Below are positions 19,051 through 28,911 of a stretch of DNA of 64,000 nucleotides, in pieces. Both the position numbers and the translations under genes were made by a program. The stretch comes from Leptothermofonsia sichuanensis E412 (GTDB lineage: Bacteria > Cyanobacteriota > Cyanobacteriia > Leptolyngbyales > Leptolyngbyaceae): positions 1,550,001 through 1,614,000 of the forward strand of contig NZ_CP072600.1 of the NCBI RefSeq assembly GCF_019891175.1, in the 5' to 3' direction. Position 1 is the first letter of the stretch. Every line of letters begins with the position of its first letter. A model generated the notes under the pieces. It ran no database searches. It was given only the letters and a program-made list of their open reading frames with translations, and was not told the origin of the DNA.

Positions 19051-19366
19051 AGTCTCGCTCCTCTTTTAATTCTGACATTTAATTCTGAATAGACTTGTGG
19101 ATCATCCTTATATATAAATTCAAATGGCAATATTCAACTTGGAAATACCAAAATCCAACAATCTATCAAAAATAATCTTGTTCTTAAAACTAATTCCCAA
19201 ATAGGATCCATGATTATAAATTGTAGTCGGAAAAATAAGTTAAATTGGAATTATAAGCTGTGACTCATGGAAACTTTATTTGAAAATAATCGGTTTACGA
19301 AACAGCCAGACCAATAGAGGTGTTCTTCAACACAGCTCTTCATAGAATTTGCTAAACTGAATGTCA
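19051..19366. other. 316-bp intergenic region, nothing recognised
   Basis: AT-rich spacer between the SDR and FAD-enzyme genes. No ORF, RNA or repeat-family member is visible. The spacing suggests a possible internal promoter for the rfbF half of the cluster. Confidence 0.45.
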
Positions 19367-20335
19367 CTATACTAAGGATTTAGATAAGTACTCTTTGTAC
19401 CAGGCAATAGTATGTCTAAGCCCATCTTCTAGAGAGGTTTTAGGCTTCCACCCCAGAGTTTTGTAAGTATGAGCAACATTTGCAAATCTGATTGGTTCAG
19501 GAGGCCGATCGGGTAAAGCGCCATAAAGAGGTTTAATTTCAGAATTCAGCAGTTGGACCAGTTGTTCTGCGATAGAACGGATAGAAACAAATGTCCCTGA
19601 ACCTAAATCAACTGTGCAACCTTCTACATTGGGTACTCGTACTAAGGCTAGTAGCCCTTCAATGACATCGTCAATATAAATCCAATCGATTTCCCGTCTA
19701 CCGCTTGATACTTTTGGAGCTTTTCCCTGAAGCAGGGAAAGTGTCATATACGGAATTAATTTATTGATATCTGGCTGAGCAGGTCCATAAATCATGAACA
19801 GCCGTGCGATCGCTACTGGCGTTTTATAAAGGGAATGGAACATTCTGCCATAGGAGCTACTGGCCCACTTTGCAGCCCCATAGGGAGAGTGGGGAATAGC
19901 TCCCGCTTCCTGCAACTCAGGTTCTTCTAAAGAACTCGCCAGAACAATACGATGACAACCCCCAAATTCGGTTGCTGCGGTCAGCAAATTGACGGTGCTG
20001 GTCAAGTTACCATGAAAAGTTGGCAATACCAGATCCAGTTTATGTCTTCCTGTTACAACGCTTGCCAGATGATAGACCACATCCGGCTGAACAATGGAAA
20101 AGAGTTCACGAACCTCTGTAATGTTTCCTAAATCAATCTGCCACCACTTTAGATAACTTAGGTCATTGCTTTGAAGGCTACGAGAAACCCCATGAACGAT
20201 TGCTCCTTGAGTACCCAGGCTTTGACACAGGTGGGAGCCAACAAATCCACTAGCACCTGTAATTAATACTTTCTTACCAGCAAATTGATAAAGTGAATAA
20301 CCAACTTGATTTTGTAGAGAGCTATCAACCACCAT
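19367..20335 (-). CDS. NAD-dependent epimerase/dehydratase (extended SDR)
   Basis: A 322-residue SDR with GASGFVG at 27-33 and the catalytic Y152-K156 (YGAAK). It probably epimerises or reduces the CDP-4-keto-sugar formed by the neighbouring dehydratase. The ATG directly follows the TAG stop of the DUF4910 gene, and an AGGGAGG ribosome site lies inside the end of that gene, so the two are tightly coupled. Confidence 0.88.
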   Translation of the reverse strand: MVVDSSLQNQVGYSLYQFAGKKVLITGASGFVGSHLCQSLGTQGAIVHGVSRSLQSNDLSYLKWWQIDLGNITEVRELFSIVQPDVVYHLASVVTGRHKLDLVLPTFHGNLTSTVNLLTAATEFGGCHRIVLASSLEEPELQEAGAIPHSPYGAAKWASSSYGRMFHSLYKTPVAIARLFMIYGPAQPDINKLIPYMTLSLLQGKAPKVSSGRREIDWIYIDDVIEGLLALVRVPNVEGCTVDLGSGTFVSIRSIAEQLVQLLNSEIKPLYGALPDRPPEPIRFANVAHTYKTLGWKPKTSLEDGLRHTIAWYKEYLSKSLV

Positions 20336-21649
20336 CTACTCTACCTCCCTTAACAAGTTGTATTCACATAGCAACCTGGCGACACGTTGAATTGTATCGA
20401 ATTCTATGCCAGATTTATTGGAAATATCTAGCAGACTATGTTCGCCATCTGAAAAATTCAAGATCCACAGCATTGCCATTTCCTTAGCTCTTTGGTTGCC
20501 ATCACTACCAAGCCCCTGGTAAAGACCTCTTTTACCAAGCTGAGGTTCACATTTTGGGCATTGATTAAGATAATATCGATTATTTTCTAACGTATGGATT
20601 GCTGCCCAACAAATAGAGAATGACTCTGCCAAATTATCAGGTTTTATGAAATCTAAGTTATCAGCAGATGTGTGATATTCAGGAAATGTACCATGCTGAG
20701 ATCTCATTAGAGATCCCACTGCAAGATTGAATCCGGGAGAGCAAAACTGTCTCTCGTCGTACCCATAGGGGAAAAAGTCAATAATTTGATAGCTTTTTTC
20801 AGATTCTTGCAAGACATGCGCTAAAACCCTGTCGATTTCAGCATTCCCACGGCGAGTTTTTTTATAGGTGAAGGGCTTTGTGTCCCCCAGGAAGGTAAGA
20901 ACCAGTCCATGCTTAATGTGAGAGGTTTGTTTTTCATTCAAAGCAAGCCAGGTAATAGGTCCAATGGTTGCAGGTGTGAATAAAAATCGATAGGAGTAGC
21001 GTAAAGAAAATGAACTTAAGTGTTTAGCCAGTAGAGTGCAAACTGCGATCGCTGACAAATTTTCATCTGCCATACACGGATGGCAAATGTTGCAGGAAAT
21101 GAGGACTTCATCCAGAGTTTGACCTTGAATGTAATATTCCCCATAAGTGAGGCTACCCTCTTCAAGGGATGAATCAATACAGACCTCGTAGATATCATCC
21201 TGCATTTGCAGGAGTTGATTATGGCTTAAGCAAAATCCCCAATTCTCCTGATAATAAGAGGTTCTATAAGGAATCCACTCTGGATAATCTGGTAGGGTAA
21301 ACAAATGCTTTTTTAATTCATCAAGTGGTATTGTCTGATGAATTGGCACACTGTAACCAACAATGTGCAAGCTAGAATCTTGCAGACTAACGACCAGATT
21401 TCCCTTAGAATCCTTGATGTAAGCAGTATTGACGTTCCACTCTTTGGGAATTGTCCAGTCAAAAACCTGGGTACCAGTTTTAACTTCGTTCAGTTCTATT
21501 GGAATGTACTGATTGAGGAGATTAAGGGTTTTTCGATTGCCGTGCCCTGTCAAGCTGCGCCTAACTGGATATAATTCCTCAATGAGTTGATACAGGGTAT
21601 CGCCCAGGTTATTCAAGTTTGGTGCTCGACTAAAGTTAGCAGTGCCCAT
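20336..21649 (-). CDS. DUF4910 aminopeptidase-like protein
   Basis: A 437-residue protein with a DUF2172/DUF4910 zinc-peptidase-like core. It starts with the YPVRRSLTGHGNRKTL block (27-42), then ICHPCMADENLSA with H190 and D195 as probable metal ligands, and a later FPEYHTSADNLDFI block. The C-terminal ~70 residues (DGEHSLLDISNKSGIEF...) look like a winged helix. Members are often found in CDP-sugar and natural-product clusters, where their role is unclear. Its neighbours here are the C-methyltransferase and an SDR, so a sugar-tailoring or regulatory job is possible. Confidence 0.85.
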   Translation of the reverse strand: MGTANFSRAPNLNNLGDTLYQLIEELYPVRRSLTGHGNRKTLNLLNQYIPIELNEVKTGTQVFDWTIPKEWNVNTAYIKDSKGNLVVSLQDSSLHIVGYSVPIHQTIPLDELKKHLFTLPDYPEWIPYRTSYYQENWGFCLSHNQLLQMQDDIYEVCIDSSLEEGSLTYGEYYIQGQTLDEVLISCNICHPCMADENLSAIAVCTLLAKHLSSFSLRYSYRFLFTPATIGPITWLALNEKQTSHIKHGLVLTFLGDTKPFTYKKTRRGNAEIDRVLAHVLQESEKSYQIIDFFPYGYDERQFCSPGFNLAVGSLMRSQHGTFPEYHTSADNLDFIKPDNLAESFSICWAAIHTLENNRYYLNQCPKCEPQLGKRGLYQGLGSDGNQRAKEMAMLWILNFSDGEHSLLDISNKSGIEFDTIQRVARLLCEYNLLREVE

Positions 21650-21681
21650 GACATCGCCCCCTACCCATCTACCAAAGCATC

Positions 21682-22962
21682 CTATGAATAAACGTAAACT
21701 TCAGGAATCGGTACAACAAACTGACCGCCCCACTCACGGATGCCACTCATCTGCTCCATGATTTCGTCTTTGAAATTCCAGGACAGGATGAGAACGTAAT
21801 CGGGCTTTGTCTCGTGAATTTTGCTAGGGGGGTAGATGGGAATGTGGGTTCCAGGTAGATATTTGCCGTGTTTGTAGGGGTTGCGATCAACCGTGTAGTC
21901 CAGAAAGTCCGTGCGAATGCCGCAGTAGTTAAGGAGGGTGTTACCCTTGCCGGGTGCGCCATACCCCACAATGGTCTTTCCTTCGCGCCTGACTTTGATC
22001 AAAAAATCCAGTAGCTTACGTTTGGTTTCTCGCACCTGTTCATCAAAGTTGGTATAACGTGCGAGAGTGGTAAAACCAGCTTGCACTTCACGCTGCTTCA
22101 GTTCGATCGCGCGATCGCTAATCGGTTTAGAGACATCATCTTGATGACGAGCATAGATGCGGATCGAGCCACCGTGGGTGGGTAACTCTTCCACATCGAA
22201 CAGGGTCATGCCGTGAGCAGCAAAGATTTTTTCCAGCGTGGTGAAGGTGTGGTAGCAGAAATGTTCGTGATAGATGGTGTCGAACTGATTCGCTTCCATC
22301 AGACGCATCAGGTGTTGAATTTCCCCCGTAAACACGCCCTGGGGCTTCAGCAAAATCTTGATGCCAGCCACAAAATCATTCAGATCCGGGACATGGGCCA
22401 GGACATTATTTGCCGCTACCAAATCGGCCTGCTTGCCCTGTTGCACCAGCTTGCGGGCGCATTCCTGTCCAAAGAATTCATTCAGGGTGGGAACCCCTCT
22501 GGCGATCGCCACTTTAGCAATATTGGTTGCAGGTTCCACTCCCAGACAGGGAATCTGTTTTTCAACAAAGTATTGCAACAGGTAGCCATCATTACTGGCA
22601 AGTTCAACCACCTGGCTAGTTTCATCGAGATTGAACCGCTCAACCATCTGATCAGTATATGCCTTACATTGCTTCAACCAGGTATCGGCATAGGAGGAAA
22701 AGTAGGCATACTCGGTAAAGATATGTTCTGGGCTGACGTATGCCTCCAACTGAACCAGGAAACAATGATCACAGACCCGCACATGGAGGGGATAAAACGC
22801 CTCCATCTGATTGAGTTGTTCCTGGCTCAAAAAGCTCTCACAGAGGGGGGACATGCCCAGATCCACAAAGGTGTGGTGCAGGGGATTGCCGCAGAACCGG
22901 CAGGGAGGGGCTTTATCGGTTAATTTATCCGTGGTTTTTATCGTTTCAGCCTGCTGAATCAT
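21682..22962 (-). CDS. SAM-dependent sugar C-methyltransferase
   Basis: A 426-residue three-part methyltransferase. It has an N-terminal zinc-binding domain (C21, C24, C64, C67), a class I SAM domain with VVELASNDGYLL (about 118-129), and a C-terminal domain with VGYGAPGKGNTLLNY. This is the architecture of enzymes that C-methylate NDP-4-keto-deoxysugars at C3 (TylC3 type). Next to rfbG it would act on the CDP-4-keto-6-deoxyglucose product or a derivative to make a branched sugar. The gene begins 44 bp after the rfbG stop. Confidence 0.9.
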   Translation of the reverse strand: MIQQAETIKTTDKLTDKAPPCRFCGNPLHHTFVDLGMSPLCESFLSQEQLNQMEAFYPLHVRVCDHCFLVQLEAYVSPEHIFTEYAYFSSYADTWLKQCKAYTDQMVERFNLDETSQVVELASNDGYLLQYFVEKQIPCLGVEPATNIAKVAIARGVPTLNEFFGQECARKLVQQGKQADLVAANNVLAHVPDLNDFVAGIKILLKPQGVFTGEIQHLMRLMEANQFDTIYHEHFCYHTFTTLEKIFAAHGMTLFDVEELPTHGGSIRIYARHQDDVSKPISDRAIELKQREVQAGFTTLARYTNFDEQVRETKRKLLDFLIKVRREGKTIVGYGAPGKGNTLLNYCGIRTDFLDYTVDRNPYKHGKYLPGTHIPIYPPSKIHETKPDYVLILSWNFKDEIMEQMSGIREWGGQFVVPIPEVYVYS

Positions 22963-23006
22963 GGGTTGTCTCCAGGACAGAGATTAAATACTGAGAGGAC
23001 TTTTAA

Positions 23007-24080
23007 TCATTCATTGAATGTTGTGAGCCGATTGATGGCAGCCAGGGTGACCTGCTGCATATCAGCCCCGGACTGGTAAGCTCTGGTCCAGGTGATGATC
23101 TGCTCCAGGCCCTGCTCCAGCGAGATCTTGGGTTTCCAACCCAATTTCAGCCGGGCTTTGGCGCAATCCAGGCTGAGGGAGTTTGCCTCATGGGGCTGGT
23201 GAGCCTGGTCCTGTTCCCAGGTGGCACCATTGCCCCAGAGAGATAGCAATTGATCCACTAACCAACCCACGGGTTTAATATCCGACTCGTAGGGACCAAA
23301 GTTCCAGGCTTCTGCAAAGGCTGGACCGTTGTGATAGAGCTTCTCTGCCAGCGTCAGGTAGCCGTTGAGGGCATCCAGCACATGCTGCCAGGGACGGGTG
23401 GCGTAGGGATTGCGAATCAACACGGGGCGCTGTTGCAACAGTGCCTGAACGATATCCGAAACCAGACCATCGGGCGTCCAGTCCCCACCACCAATGACGT
23501 TACCTGCCCGGGCGGTGGCGATCGCCACCCCATGCCCGGCATAATCCGCCGGATGGAAAAATGAGTTGCGATAGGCCGCAGTCACTAACTCGGCACAGGC
23601 TTTACTACTGCTGTAGGGGTCATAGCCGCCGAGGGGATCGTTTTCCCGATAACCCCAGACCCACTCCCGGTTGTCGTAGCACTTGTCAGAGGTAACATTC
23701 ACCACGACGCGAACTCCACCTACCTGGCGGATTGCTTCGAACAGATGAACCGTGCCCATGACGTTGGTATTATAGTTCGACACCGGATCAACATAGGAGG
23801 TCCGTACCACCGATTGAGCCGCCAGGTGCAACACAATCTCGGGGCGAAAGTCAGCCATCACCTGATGCAGGTGAGTGTAATTACAGACATCGCCAATGAC
23901 CGAAGTCATGCCCTCAGCCACACGAGCAACCTCAAATAAACCTGGATTGGTTGGAGGTTGGAGGGCGTACCCCAACAATTCAGCCCCGACTGCTTGCAGC
24001 CATAAAGACAACCAGCTTCCCTTAAAACCGGTATGTCCTGTCAGCAGTACGCGCTTGCCTTGCCAGAAATCGGAATTCAC
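23007..24080 (-). CDS. rfbG: CDP-glucose 4,6-dehydratase
   Basis: Converts CDP-glucose to CDP-4-keto-6-deoxyglucose. The 357-residue protein starts with FWQGKRVLLTGHTGFKGSW (NAD motif 15-21), has the active-site T130-S131-D132-K133 and Y156-K160, and SLDCAKARLKLGW near the end, all typical of RfbG. The start is GTG 24080. It is the first gene of the minus-strand cluster, so the 690-bp region upstream should hold its promoter. Confidence 0.93.
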   Translation of the reverse strand: MNSDFWQGKRVLLTGHTGFKGSWLSLWLQAVGAELLGYALQPPTNPGLFEVARVAEGMTSVIGDVCNYTHLHQVMADFRPEIVLHLAAQSVVRTSYVDPVSNYNTNVMGTVHLFEAIRQVGGVRVVVNVTSDKCYDNREWVWGYRENDPLGGYDPYSSSKACAELVTAAYRNSFFHPADYAGHGVAIATARAGNVIGGGDWTPDGLVSDIVQALLQQRPVLIRNPYATRPWQHVLDALNGYLTLAEKLYHNGPAFAEAWNFGPYESDIKPVGWLVDQLLSLWGNGATWEQDQAHQPHEANSLSLDCAKARLKLGWKPKISLEQGLEQIITWTRAYQSGADMQQVTLAAINRLTTFNE

Positions 24081-24767
24081 TTCAGTCTCTCTCAGTGTTG
24101 ATAGCGAGTGGTTTACCAGAGGAACTTTGCCTGGTTATCTAAACCCTTAAAACCCAACTTGCGGGTTTAAGGAGTTTGCAACCCTTCAAAATCTGCCTGA
24201 CGGACTACTGGTGCAATGAGTGCTTAACTTTGGAAACCCTAACCGTCGAAAAAGATGAAAAATAGACGTAGGTAATTAACGATATGAGGAATCTGTGTTT
24301 ATACCTGGTTAATAAAATTTTTATCGTGGAATAACAATTGTGTCATTGCCTGCTTCCGTATCTTTACGGTTTCTTGATGCGGAGTGAACTAGACTGAAGG
24401 AAACACGAAATCCCTCTTCAGGAAGTTGCCCTGGCATTTGAGATGTGCGCATCTATCTGAAATAACTTCCTGGCGGTTTTTGAGTAACCCAAAGCCTTTC
24501 GCAATTCCCAGGCACCACACCACCCTGACAATCCAGCAGCAATCCAACCACTACGCATCAAGGGGGTTCCATTGGCACCAGCCATAGTGAAGACAATCTG
24601 AGGCTTTACTACAGAAACGCTGATGGCACCTGTAAATTCCCCACTGCCCGTAAAATACCCCAACGCTGCTGTAGAACTACAGGGTTGATTCCCTTTTCTG
24701 AAGGGGAACACTAATTAGCAGAAAAACAGCAATTTCGATCCATTTCACATCTCTAGGACACCGGAAC
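24081..24767. other. 687-bp divergent intergenic region
   Basis: Lies between rfbG (minus) and the lemA gene (plus), so it must hold promoters in both directions. The left 130 bp is a dispersed repeat (24112-24215). A 97-codon minus ORF at 24418-24711 resembles nothing known and lacks a clear ribosome site, so it is not called as a gene. Confidence 0.5.
24112..24215 (-). repeat. Dispersed repeat, 'GCCAGGC-GATTTTGA' family, copy 1
   Basis: On the minus strand this reads GTCAGGCAGATTTTGAAGG...TTTAGATAACCAGGCAAAG and closely matches the plus-strand copies at 33074 and 43533. It contains an internal hairpin (CCTTAAAACCC / GGGTTTAAGG). Confidence 0.8.
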
Positions 24768-25358
24768 ATGGGAGTTTTTATCTTTCTCGTCATGCTCGTA
24801 CTGATCGTGGCTGTTATCGTCGTGAATGCCTACAACAGCCTCGTTACCCTGCGTAATCGCTACAAGAATGCCTTCAGCCAGATTGATGTTCAGCTACAAC
24901 GCCGCTATGACCTGATTCCTAACCTGGTGGAAACTGCAAAGGGCTACATGAAACATGAGCGAGAAACCCTGGAAGCCGTCATTTCTGCCAGAAATTCAGC
25001 CATCAACGCCAGTCGCAGAGCCGCCCAGTTTCCGGGTGACCCCCAGGCAATGCAACAGTTGGGAGCAGCAGAAGTTGCCCTGACTGGAGCTTTAGACCGA
25101 CTGATGGTGGTTTCAGAAGCCTATCCAGAACTGAAGGCGGATCAGAGCATGGGGCGGCTGATGGAAGAGCTGACTTCCACCGAAAACAAAGTTGCCTTCG
25201 CCCGACAGGCCTTCAACGATGCTGTTACCCTCTATAACACCAGGCGCGAAGTCTTTCCCAACAACCTGATTGCCACTCAGTTTAACTTTGCCCCAGCCGA
25301 TCTGTTAGAAGAAGCCGCTCCCGAAGTCAGACAGGCTCCCAGGGTGTCATTTTCATAA
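24768..25358 (+). CDS. lemA: LemA family protein
   Basis: A 196-residue membrane-anchored protein. One N-terminal helix (about 3-22) is followed by the LemA core YNSLVTLRNRYKNAFSQIDV and RRYDLIPNLVETAKGYMKHE, a helical bundle outside or along the membrane. LemA proteins commonly pair with M48 (HtpX-like) proteases, and one follows here after 187 bp. The ATG has an AGGA ribosome site. The precise function of the family is not settled. Confidence 0.93.
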   Translation: MGVFIFLVMLVLIVAVIVVNAYNSLVTLRNRYKNAFSQIDVQLQRRYDLIPNLVETAKGYMKHERETLEAVISARNSAINASRRAAQFPGDPQAMQQLGAAEVALTGALDRLMVVSEAYPELKADQSMGRLMEELTSTENKVAFARQAFNDAVTLYNTRREVFPNNLIATQFNFAPADLLEEAAPEVRQAPRVSFS

Positions 25359-25545
25359 CTCTATCGCAATAGCCAGGAGGTCCAGGACAGGTTACACCAT
25401 TTTGGATTTTGGATTTGCGATTTTAGATGGTAAAAGCCCCACGGTACAAAGGGTTTAACCGGGCATCTACCTCATCTTCGTTCAAATCGGTGTTAGCAAG
25501 TGTCAGCCCTGGACATATCGTCCTCTTCATTCTGAACCCTGCTAT

Positions 25546-27489
25546 ATGAACTTTTTTGAGCATCAAGACCAGGCACGTCAAAATACCCAATGGTTGATTG
25601 GGTTGTTTGCCTTTTCGGTCTTTTGTATCATTCTCATGCTTTATGGCGTTGTCCTGTGCGGGACCAGCGGGATTGCCACTGGAGCAAAGCTCTGGCAGCC
25701 GGATCTATTTATTCTGGTTGCCATTCCTACTCTGGTGCTGATTGGTTGCGGTAGCCTTTATAAGCTGGCGGTGTTGAGTCGTGGGGGTGGGTTGATTGCT
25801 CAAGAAATGGGGGGGCGATTGGTGCCCCCCGATACGGTTGACCCGGCAGAAACTCGACTATTGCATGTGGTGGAGGAAATGGCGATCGCCGCTGGTATCT
25901 CGGTTCCGGCGGTTTATGTGATGGATGGAGAAAATGGTATTAATGCGTTTGCGGCTGGGTTTACGCCCAATGATGCGGTCATTGGTGTCACCCGTGGCTG
26001 TATTGAAACTCTGAATCGGGATGAACTGCAAGGTGTAATTGGGCATGAGTTTAGCCATATCTTGAATGGGGATATGGCATTGAACTTACGGCTGATTGGG
26101 GTTCTGAATGGAATTCTCCTGATCTACATTCTGGGTCGAATTACGCTCCAGGCGAGTGGGAGTAGCCGCGATCGCGAAGGCGCTGGAACGTTACTGTTTG
26201 GGCTGGCACTGATTGTGATTGGGAGTGTGGGGCTGTTTTTTGGCCGGTTGATTAAAGCAGCGGTTTCCCGTCAGCGTGAGTTTTTAGCGGATGCTTCCGC
26301 TGTGCAGTTCACCCGCAACCCAACAGGAATCGCAAATGCCTTGCGCAAAATTGCCACGCACTCTCATCGCTCCCTGGTGCGATCGCCCTATGCTGAAGAG
26401 AACAGCCACCTCTTCTTTGGCAGCGCGCTCCGGTTTGATTTTTTTGGCAATCTGTTTGCCACCCACCCACCATTGGAGGAACGCATCAATCGCCTGGATG
26501 CTGGCAGCAAATACAAGACTCATACTTCCAGTTCCAATTCCACCAGTCCCCGGTCCCAAACTGGGGATTCGCTGGTTGCAGGATTTGCTGGAGCAGAATT
26601 TACGGGAGCAAGATTTGCTGGTGCAGACACAGTTCCACCCGCCACGGGGACCACAATCAAGATCAAGCCAGAACAGGTCATCAACCAGGTTGGAACCGTT
26701 TCCCCCGAGCACTATGCCTATGCCCACACGCTGATCAGCCAATTGCCAGAAGCGTTGCAACAGGGAATTCGAGAGCGGCAGAGTGCGATCGCGATTGTCT
26801 ATGGCCTGCTCCTGGACACCCAGAACCCCCAGATTCGCCAACAGCAGATGGAATGGTTGCGTCAGGTGGAGTCGCCTGACCTTGTAGACAAAACACTCCA
26901 CCTGGCTGGTCATATTGACTCCCTGGATGCCAAGGTCCGCCTCCCCTTGCTCGACCTGACTGTGCCAGCCCTGCGGCAGGGGTCTGCCGATGACTGTAAG
27001 CGCTTATTCAAATGCATTCATGGCCTGGCAGGAGCCGATGGCCGCTGGACCCTTGCCGAGTTTGCCCTGCGTTCTGTCCTCTGGCATCGCTTACAACCCT
27101 GCCTCCGTCCTGAGGGCAATCAAAAGACGCCGTACACCACTCTGGGACAGGTCTGGACCGACTGTTTGTTATTGCTGTCCGCCCTGGCCCAGGTGGGGCA
27201 GACAGAACAGGCTGCTATACATTACGCCTTTCGCTCAGGGGTTTATCGCCTTCCAGGAGTCAGTCAACAGTCCATGCCCGCCGCCCCCCCCGCCTGCAAC
27301 TTCAGGGACCTGCAACTCAGCCTGGAGCGGTTGACTCTCGCCTCTCCCAAATTGAAACAGTCCATTGTTGATGCCTGTGCTCATACGGTGCTGCTGGATA
27401 ATGAAGTCACGATTCAAGAAGCAGAACTCATGCGGGCGATCGCCATTGCCTTGGACTGTCCCCTGCCACCCTTTCTGGGTAAAGGCTAG
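25546..27489 (+). CDS. M48 membrane metalloprotease (HtpX-like) with pentapeptide-like linker and TerB-like C-terminus
   Basis: A 647-residue protein. It has two N-terminal membrane helices (about 16-40 and 53-75), a zinc-protease domain with H167-E168-x2-H171 (HEFSH), two more helices (about 183-230) and the third ligand region REFLADASAVQF. It is about twice the length of HtpX. After the protease a short repeat GAEFTGARFAGAD resembles a mini pentapeptide repeat. A helical extension follows, ending LLDNEVTIQEAELMRAIAIALDCPLPP, which resembles a TerB-like domain. It likely degrades membrane proteins together with LemA. Confidence 0.9.
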   Translation: MNFFEHQDQARQNTQWLIGLFAFSVFCIILMLYGVVLCGTSGIATGAKLWQPDLFILVAIPTLVLIGCGSLYKLAVLSRGGGLIAQEMGGRLVPPDTVDPAETRLLHVVEEMAIAAGISVPAVYVMDGENGINAFAAGFTPNDAVIGVTRGCIETLNRDELQGVIGHEFSHILNGDMALNLRLIGVLNGILLIYILGRITLQASGSSRDREGAGTLLFGLALIVIGSVGLFFGRLIKAAVSRQREFLADASAVQFTRNPTGIANALRKIATHSHRSLVRSPYAEENSHLFFGSALRFDFFGNLFATHPPLEERINRLDAGSKYKTHTSSSNSTSPRSQTGDSLVAGFAGAEFTGARFAGADTVPPATGTTIKIKPEQVINQVGTVSPEHYAYAHTLISQLPEALQQGIRERQSAIAIVYGLLLDTQNPQIRQQQMEWLRQVESPDLVDKTLHLAGHIDSLDAKVRLPLLDLTVPALRQGSADDCKRLFKCIHGLAGADGRWTLAEFALRSVLWHRLQPCLRPEGNQKTPYTTLGQVWTDCLLLLSALAQVGQTEQAAIHYAFRSGVYRLPGVSQQSMPAAPPACNFRDLQLSLERLTLASPKLKQSIVDACAHTVLLDNEVTIQEAELMRAIAIALDCPLPPFLGKG

Positions 27490-27555
27490 ACAGGATAAAG
27501 GGAAAAATCCTTCCTTTTCTTCCGCTATTGTGGGGATTGACCTACCAACCATAAC

Positions 27556-28746
27556 GTGAAGAAACCCGTGAGTGATCGCAACCTCAAATTTCCTATCTGG
27601 CTTCTGGCTGGTTTGATTGCCCTATCCACACTGCTAAATGGCTGTGATCTGCCGCAGGTCAGTGCCGAAGACCGATTATTCCTGAACCTGTCACTGGATT
27701 TTCTGGACGAGTATCGGCTTCCAGAAACCAAATTCGCAACCACTCCCGTCGGTGGATTGTCAGGAATAACCTACGACCGGCAGCGTGATCGCTTCTATGC
27801 CATTTCAGACGATCGCAGTCAACTGGCTCCTGCCCGTTTCTATACCCTCAAAGTCACGCTTGACTCTGCCACTCCAGAAGCCCCCAAAATCCGCCAGGTT
27901 GAGATTGAAAATGTCACCTTTATTGCCGATGAAGACGGCAAGCCTTTTCCGAAGGGAACAGTTGACCCAGAAGGGATTGCCCTCTCTCCAGCGGGCACCG
28001 TGTTTATCTCCAGTGAAGGGGTTTCTGACAGCCGCATTCCCCCCTTTGTCAGGGAATTTGACCTGCAAACGGGCCAGATGAAACGCAATTTACTGATTCC
28101 TGAGCGCTACAATCCTGTGTTTGAAGAAGACCGTCAGATCCAGGGAGTGCGCAACAACCTGGGGTTTGAGTCCCTCACCCTCAGCCCTGGAGGGTATGGC
28201 AAAGCAACCCTGGAACCCTATCGTCTATTCACAGCGACGGAATCTGCCCTGGTACAGGACAACGATCTGGGTGATGCTGGACAGGGAGCCACCAAAAATC
28301 GAATGTTGCATTACGTGGTCGAAGATAGCAGAGCGTTAATTCTCTCGGGACACCTCTACCCGATGGAAGCACCGCCGGAAGGCGCGATGTATCACGGTTT
28401 GACCGAGCTACTGGCGGTTGATCAGGGGGGCCATTTTCTCAGCCTGGAACGCTCTTTTGGGGAAAATGGGTTTACAGCCAAACTATTTCAACTGGCAACC
28501 GGTGGGGCAAACGATATTTCTGCGATCGCCAGCCTGCAAGGAAATCCCCGCGGTATCCAATCCATTTACAAACAACTTGTCCTGGACCTGACGACAATCG
28601 GAATCAAACTCGACAACCTGGAAGGCATGACCCTGGGACCACGCCTGCCCGACGGCAGCCAGAGTCTGATTCTGATTAGCGATAATAACTTTAACCCCCA
28701 GCAGGTAACCCAACTGTTGTTGTTTCGCATCAGGGGGCTGGGGTGA
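27556..28746 (+). CDS. Phytase-like/esterase-like lipoprotein (PF13449 type)
   Basis: A 396-residue exported lipoprotein. It has an N-terminal hydrophobic signal with lipobox LLNGC (lipidated C30), then a beta-propeller-like domain with GLSGITYDRQRDRFYAISDDRS, DPEGIALSPAGTVFISSEG and LEGMTLGPRLPDG, which are hallmarks of the phytase-like 'esterase-like activity' family. The start is GTG 27556. It lies 66 bp after the M48 gene. The substrate is unknown and phosphatase activity is not established for this family as a whole. Confidence 0.85.
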   Translation: MKKPVSDRNLKFPIWLLAGLIALSTLLNGCDLPQVSAEDRLFLNLSLDFLDEYRLPETKFATTPVGGLSGITYDRQRDRFYAISDDRSQLAPARFYTLKVTLDSATPEAPKIRQVEIENVTFIADEDGKPFPKGTVDPEGIALSPAGTVFISSEGVSDSRIPPFVREFDLQTGQMKRNLLIPERYNPVFEEDRQIQGVRNNLGFESLTLSPGGYGKATLEPYRLFTATESALVQDNDLGDAGQGATKNRMLHYVVEDSRALILSGHLYPMEAPPEGAMYHGLTELLAVDQGGHFLSLERSFGENGFTAKLFQLATGGANDISAIASLQGNPRGIQSIYKQLVLDLTTIGIKLDNLEGMTLGPRLPDGSQSLILISDNNFNPQQVTQLLLFRIRGLG

Positions 28747-28843
28747 AGAGGGAAGAAAGAGCAGTGAGGAGGAAGGGGCGAAAAAAATTTAGATGGTTAG
28801 ATTAATTACTGAATACTGACCACCCGGTACGTCATACTCCGTA

Positions 28844-28864
28844 CCCCGTACCCCGTACCCCGTA
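28844..28864. repeat. Heptanucleotide tandem repeat (CCCCGTA)3
   Basis: Three perfect 7-bp units with degenerate flanking units upstream of cpcT, of the short tandemly repeated repetitive (STRR) type common between cyanobacterial genes. Confidence 0.85.
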
Positions 28865-28911
28865 ACCTTTACAATAAATTCAATATTCTTGAAAACGCTT
28901 CATCACCCAGC

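Noticed and set aside
24418-24711. 97-codon minus-strand reading frame upstream of lemA
   Set aside because: No family resemblance and no ribosome site; in a region expected to hold divergent promoters.
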